Assembly: GCA_963808135.1 (NCBI GenBank) | Contig: CAWEFA010000025.1 | Location: 1-49,059 of the forward strand | Direction: 5' to 3' | Source: CAWEFA01 sp963808135 | Lineage (GTDB): Bacteria > Bacteroidota > Bacteroidia > Bacteroidales > DTGW01 | DNA: 49,059 nt | Part shown: one piece after another, positions 47,845-49,059 of the stretch | How the letters are laid out: each line of letters begins with the position of its first letter | Position numbering within the stretch: position 1 is the first letter of the stretch | The notes under the pieces: generated by a model | The model's database searches: none | What the model was told of the DNA's origin: nothing | What the model saw: only the letters and a program-made list of their open reading frames with translations | Translations under genes and position numbers: made by a program

Positions 47845-48257
47845 TTAAACCTTTCTTACCAAAAGAGCTACATTCTCAACATGATGGGTATGCGGGAACA
47901 TATCCACAGGTTGAATTTCCCTTACAAAATAATTTTCGTTTAAAATTGCAATATCCCTTGCCTGTGTAGCAGGATTGCAGCTTACATAAACAATACGCTG
48001 AGGCTTGGCATATAAAATAGCACCAATAACCGATTTGTGCATCCCCGACCTGGGCGGATCGGTAATAACAACATCAGGATTGCCATACTTTTCAAAGAAT
48101 TGAGCGTTTAGAATATCTTTTATATCCCCGGCAAAAAACTTTGTGTTTGAAATTAAATTAATGCGAGAGTTTTCAATTGCATCGTCAATAGCTTCCGGAA
48201 CATTATCTATACCTATGACACGAAGTGCATTTTGGGCAATAAAATTTGCAATTGTCC
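47845..48257 (-). CDS. rlmD: RlmD-like 23S rRNA uracil methyltransferase, C-terminal part
   Basis: The last 137 residues of an RNA m5U methyltransferase in the RlmD/RumA family: TIANFIAQNALRVIGIDNVP (SAM-binding continuation), NTKFFAGDIKDILNAQFFEK, DVVITDPPRSGMHKSVIGAI, the catalytic cysteine motif IVYVSCNPATQARDIAIL and the end VDMFPHTHHVENVALLVRKV with the proton-acceptor glutamate. It is joined to the upstream part at GTG-TIANF if one G is added to the GG run at about 48257. Confidence 0.88.
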
Positions 48258-48704
48258 CGTGCCGGTATACAAATCGCAAACAACTTCTTTCCCGGTTATA
48301 TCGGCTAATGATTTAATAACATTATAAAGTTTTGCGGCTTGTAGGCTGTTTGTTTGGAAAAACGACTTCGGGCCGATTTTAAATTGCAGCCCGTTAATTT
48401 TTTCAATTATATAATCGCGCCCTTTAAAATTCCTCACTTCCAAATCGTTTATTGTATCGTTCAATTTTGGGTTTATAACATACATCAGCGAAGTTATGAA
48501 TGGAAAATTGTCGGCAACATGGTTAAGTGTTTTTTCAATATTTTCCTGGTCATTTCTTGCAAAGCATACAATTACCATCCATTCCCCCGAATTTGTATTG
48601 CGAATAATGAGGTTGCGAAGGAAGCCCTGTTTTGTTTTAAGGTTGAAAAATTCCAGGTTATTTGAAATTGCGAAATCCTTAAGCGATAAACGTATTTGAT
48701 TTGT
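48258..48704 (-). CDS. rlmD: RlmD-like methyltransferase, middle part in a second frame
   Basis: The middle segment reads TNQIRLSLKDFAISNNLEFF, then NLKTKQGFLRNLIIRNTNSG, EWMVIVCFARNDQENIEKTL, then GPKSFFQTNSLQAAKLYNVI and VVCDLYTGTG, the SAM-binding motif I. It is flanked by frame changes at both ends: an extra T near 48705 (PDP-TNQIRLS) on the upstream side and a lost G near 48257 downstream. An in-frame start at 48578 exists but is not the natural one. Confidence 0.85.
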
Positions 48705-49059
48705 AAGGATCGGGTTGATGGTAACAATAATGAATATCTAAAACTTTGTCGAACATACCGGGAATATGAAAACCTGCGCCGGGTTCTTTAATAAAAGTTG
48801 TTCCGTTGAGTTGTTCTTTATCGAGCCATTTGTTATCGGAGAATGTATATTCGAGCTTGTTCCTGTAAAAACGGGTATTATCAGAAGCCAGAATATTATT
48901 TATTTTTTCAATAGTTACTTTGCCAATTCTTTGCAGGCTGTCTGTAACCTGTTTTTGTTTCCATTTAAGCTGTTCGGGGTAGGGAAGGTGCTGCCATTTG
49001 CAACCGCCACATATACCGAAGTGTTCGCAAAACGGTTCAATCCGCAACGGTGATGTTTG
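48705..49059 (-). CDS. rlmD: RlmD-like methyltransferase, N-terminal part (start outside window)
   Basis: Frame open to the right edge (QTSPLRIEPFCEHFGICGGC). Three cysteines in CEHFGICGGCKWQH are ligands of the [4Fe-4S] cluster seen in RlmD, with the fourth further on (YCYHQPD). KWKQKQVTDSLQRIG, YRNKLEYTFSDNKWL and GAGFHIPGMFDKVLDIHYCY are typical of the family. The TRAM domain and true start lie outside the window. The enzyme makes 5-methyluridine in 23S rRNA (position 1939 in E. coli). Two one-base indels divide the gene into three frames. Confidence 0.87.

Noticed and set aside
47845..49059. Three separate small genes at the right edge
   Set aside because: All three are successive parts of one RlmD-like methyltransferase joined by one-base shifts.

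Overview
The window looks like a chromosomal contig from a low-GC member of the Bacteroidota. The evidence is a type IX secretion sorting domain, SusC-like N-terminal modules, GTP-type PEP carboxykinase, a bifunctional RibBA, a Bacteroidota-type START-like protein and LptD-like protein, A-rich translation starts with few Shine-Dalgarno sites, and several TAnnTTTG promoter -7 boxes. No genus can be assigned from the sequence alone.

Layout. 1-2925: a minus-strand secreted-protein cluster, made of a fibre-like protein split by one in-frame stop, a short YD-motif protein with a T9SS tail, and the N-terminal stub of a SpvB/RHS-type giant protein. The stub is cut by an IS that runs off the left edge. 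3.6-10.2 kb: an MscS/YbdG-like channel, a structured intergenic region, the selD-mnmH selenouridine pair, a DUF1848 protein, two tRNA-Leu genes and a GH130 mannosylglucose phosphorylase. 10.3-18 kb: tatD, a four-helix-bundle (23S IVP-type) gene ending in a 30-copy heptamer array that abuts pckA, a MITE-like palindrome, then a divergent locus of vWA protein versus ECF sigma and anti-sigma factor. 18-30 kb: miaA, nitroreductase, fmt, ribBA, two glycosyltransferases, LptF/G permease, START-like protein, MFS transporter and sugar-nucleotide pyrophosphorylase. 30-49 kb: yceI, uvrA, a second ECF sigma factor, a decayed MjaI-like restriction-modification system, phoH, a SAM hydroxide adenosyltransferase, a 12-residue-repeat potassium channel, amidase, lptD, ridA, mutL and rlmD.

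Three themes stand out. (1) Heptamer tandem arrays sit in at least six intergenic regions, two of them ending 0-4 bp from a start codon (pckA and the K+ channel gene). Palindromic MITE-like elements built around CCCCCTTT/AAAGGGGG hairpins recur three times, and a trio of covarying mini-hairpins occurs once. (2) The anti-sigma factor and the divergently encoded vWA protein carry nearly the same SusC-type carboxypeptidase-regulatory plus plug-start module, which suggests one trans-envelope signalling unit. (3) The right-hand 19 kb holds many single-base indels: uvrA, DNA methyltransferase, SAM hydrolase, lptD, mutL and rlmD. The restriction endonuclease also has a nonsense codon. The damage is dense in the R-M system and in the 3' half of mutL and single elsewhere. 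It may reflect pseudogenisation, a mismatch-repair defect, or assembly error. The sequence alone cannot decide.
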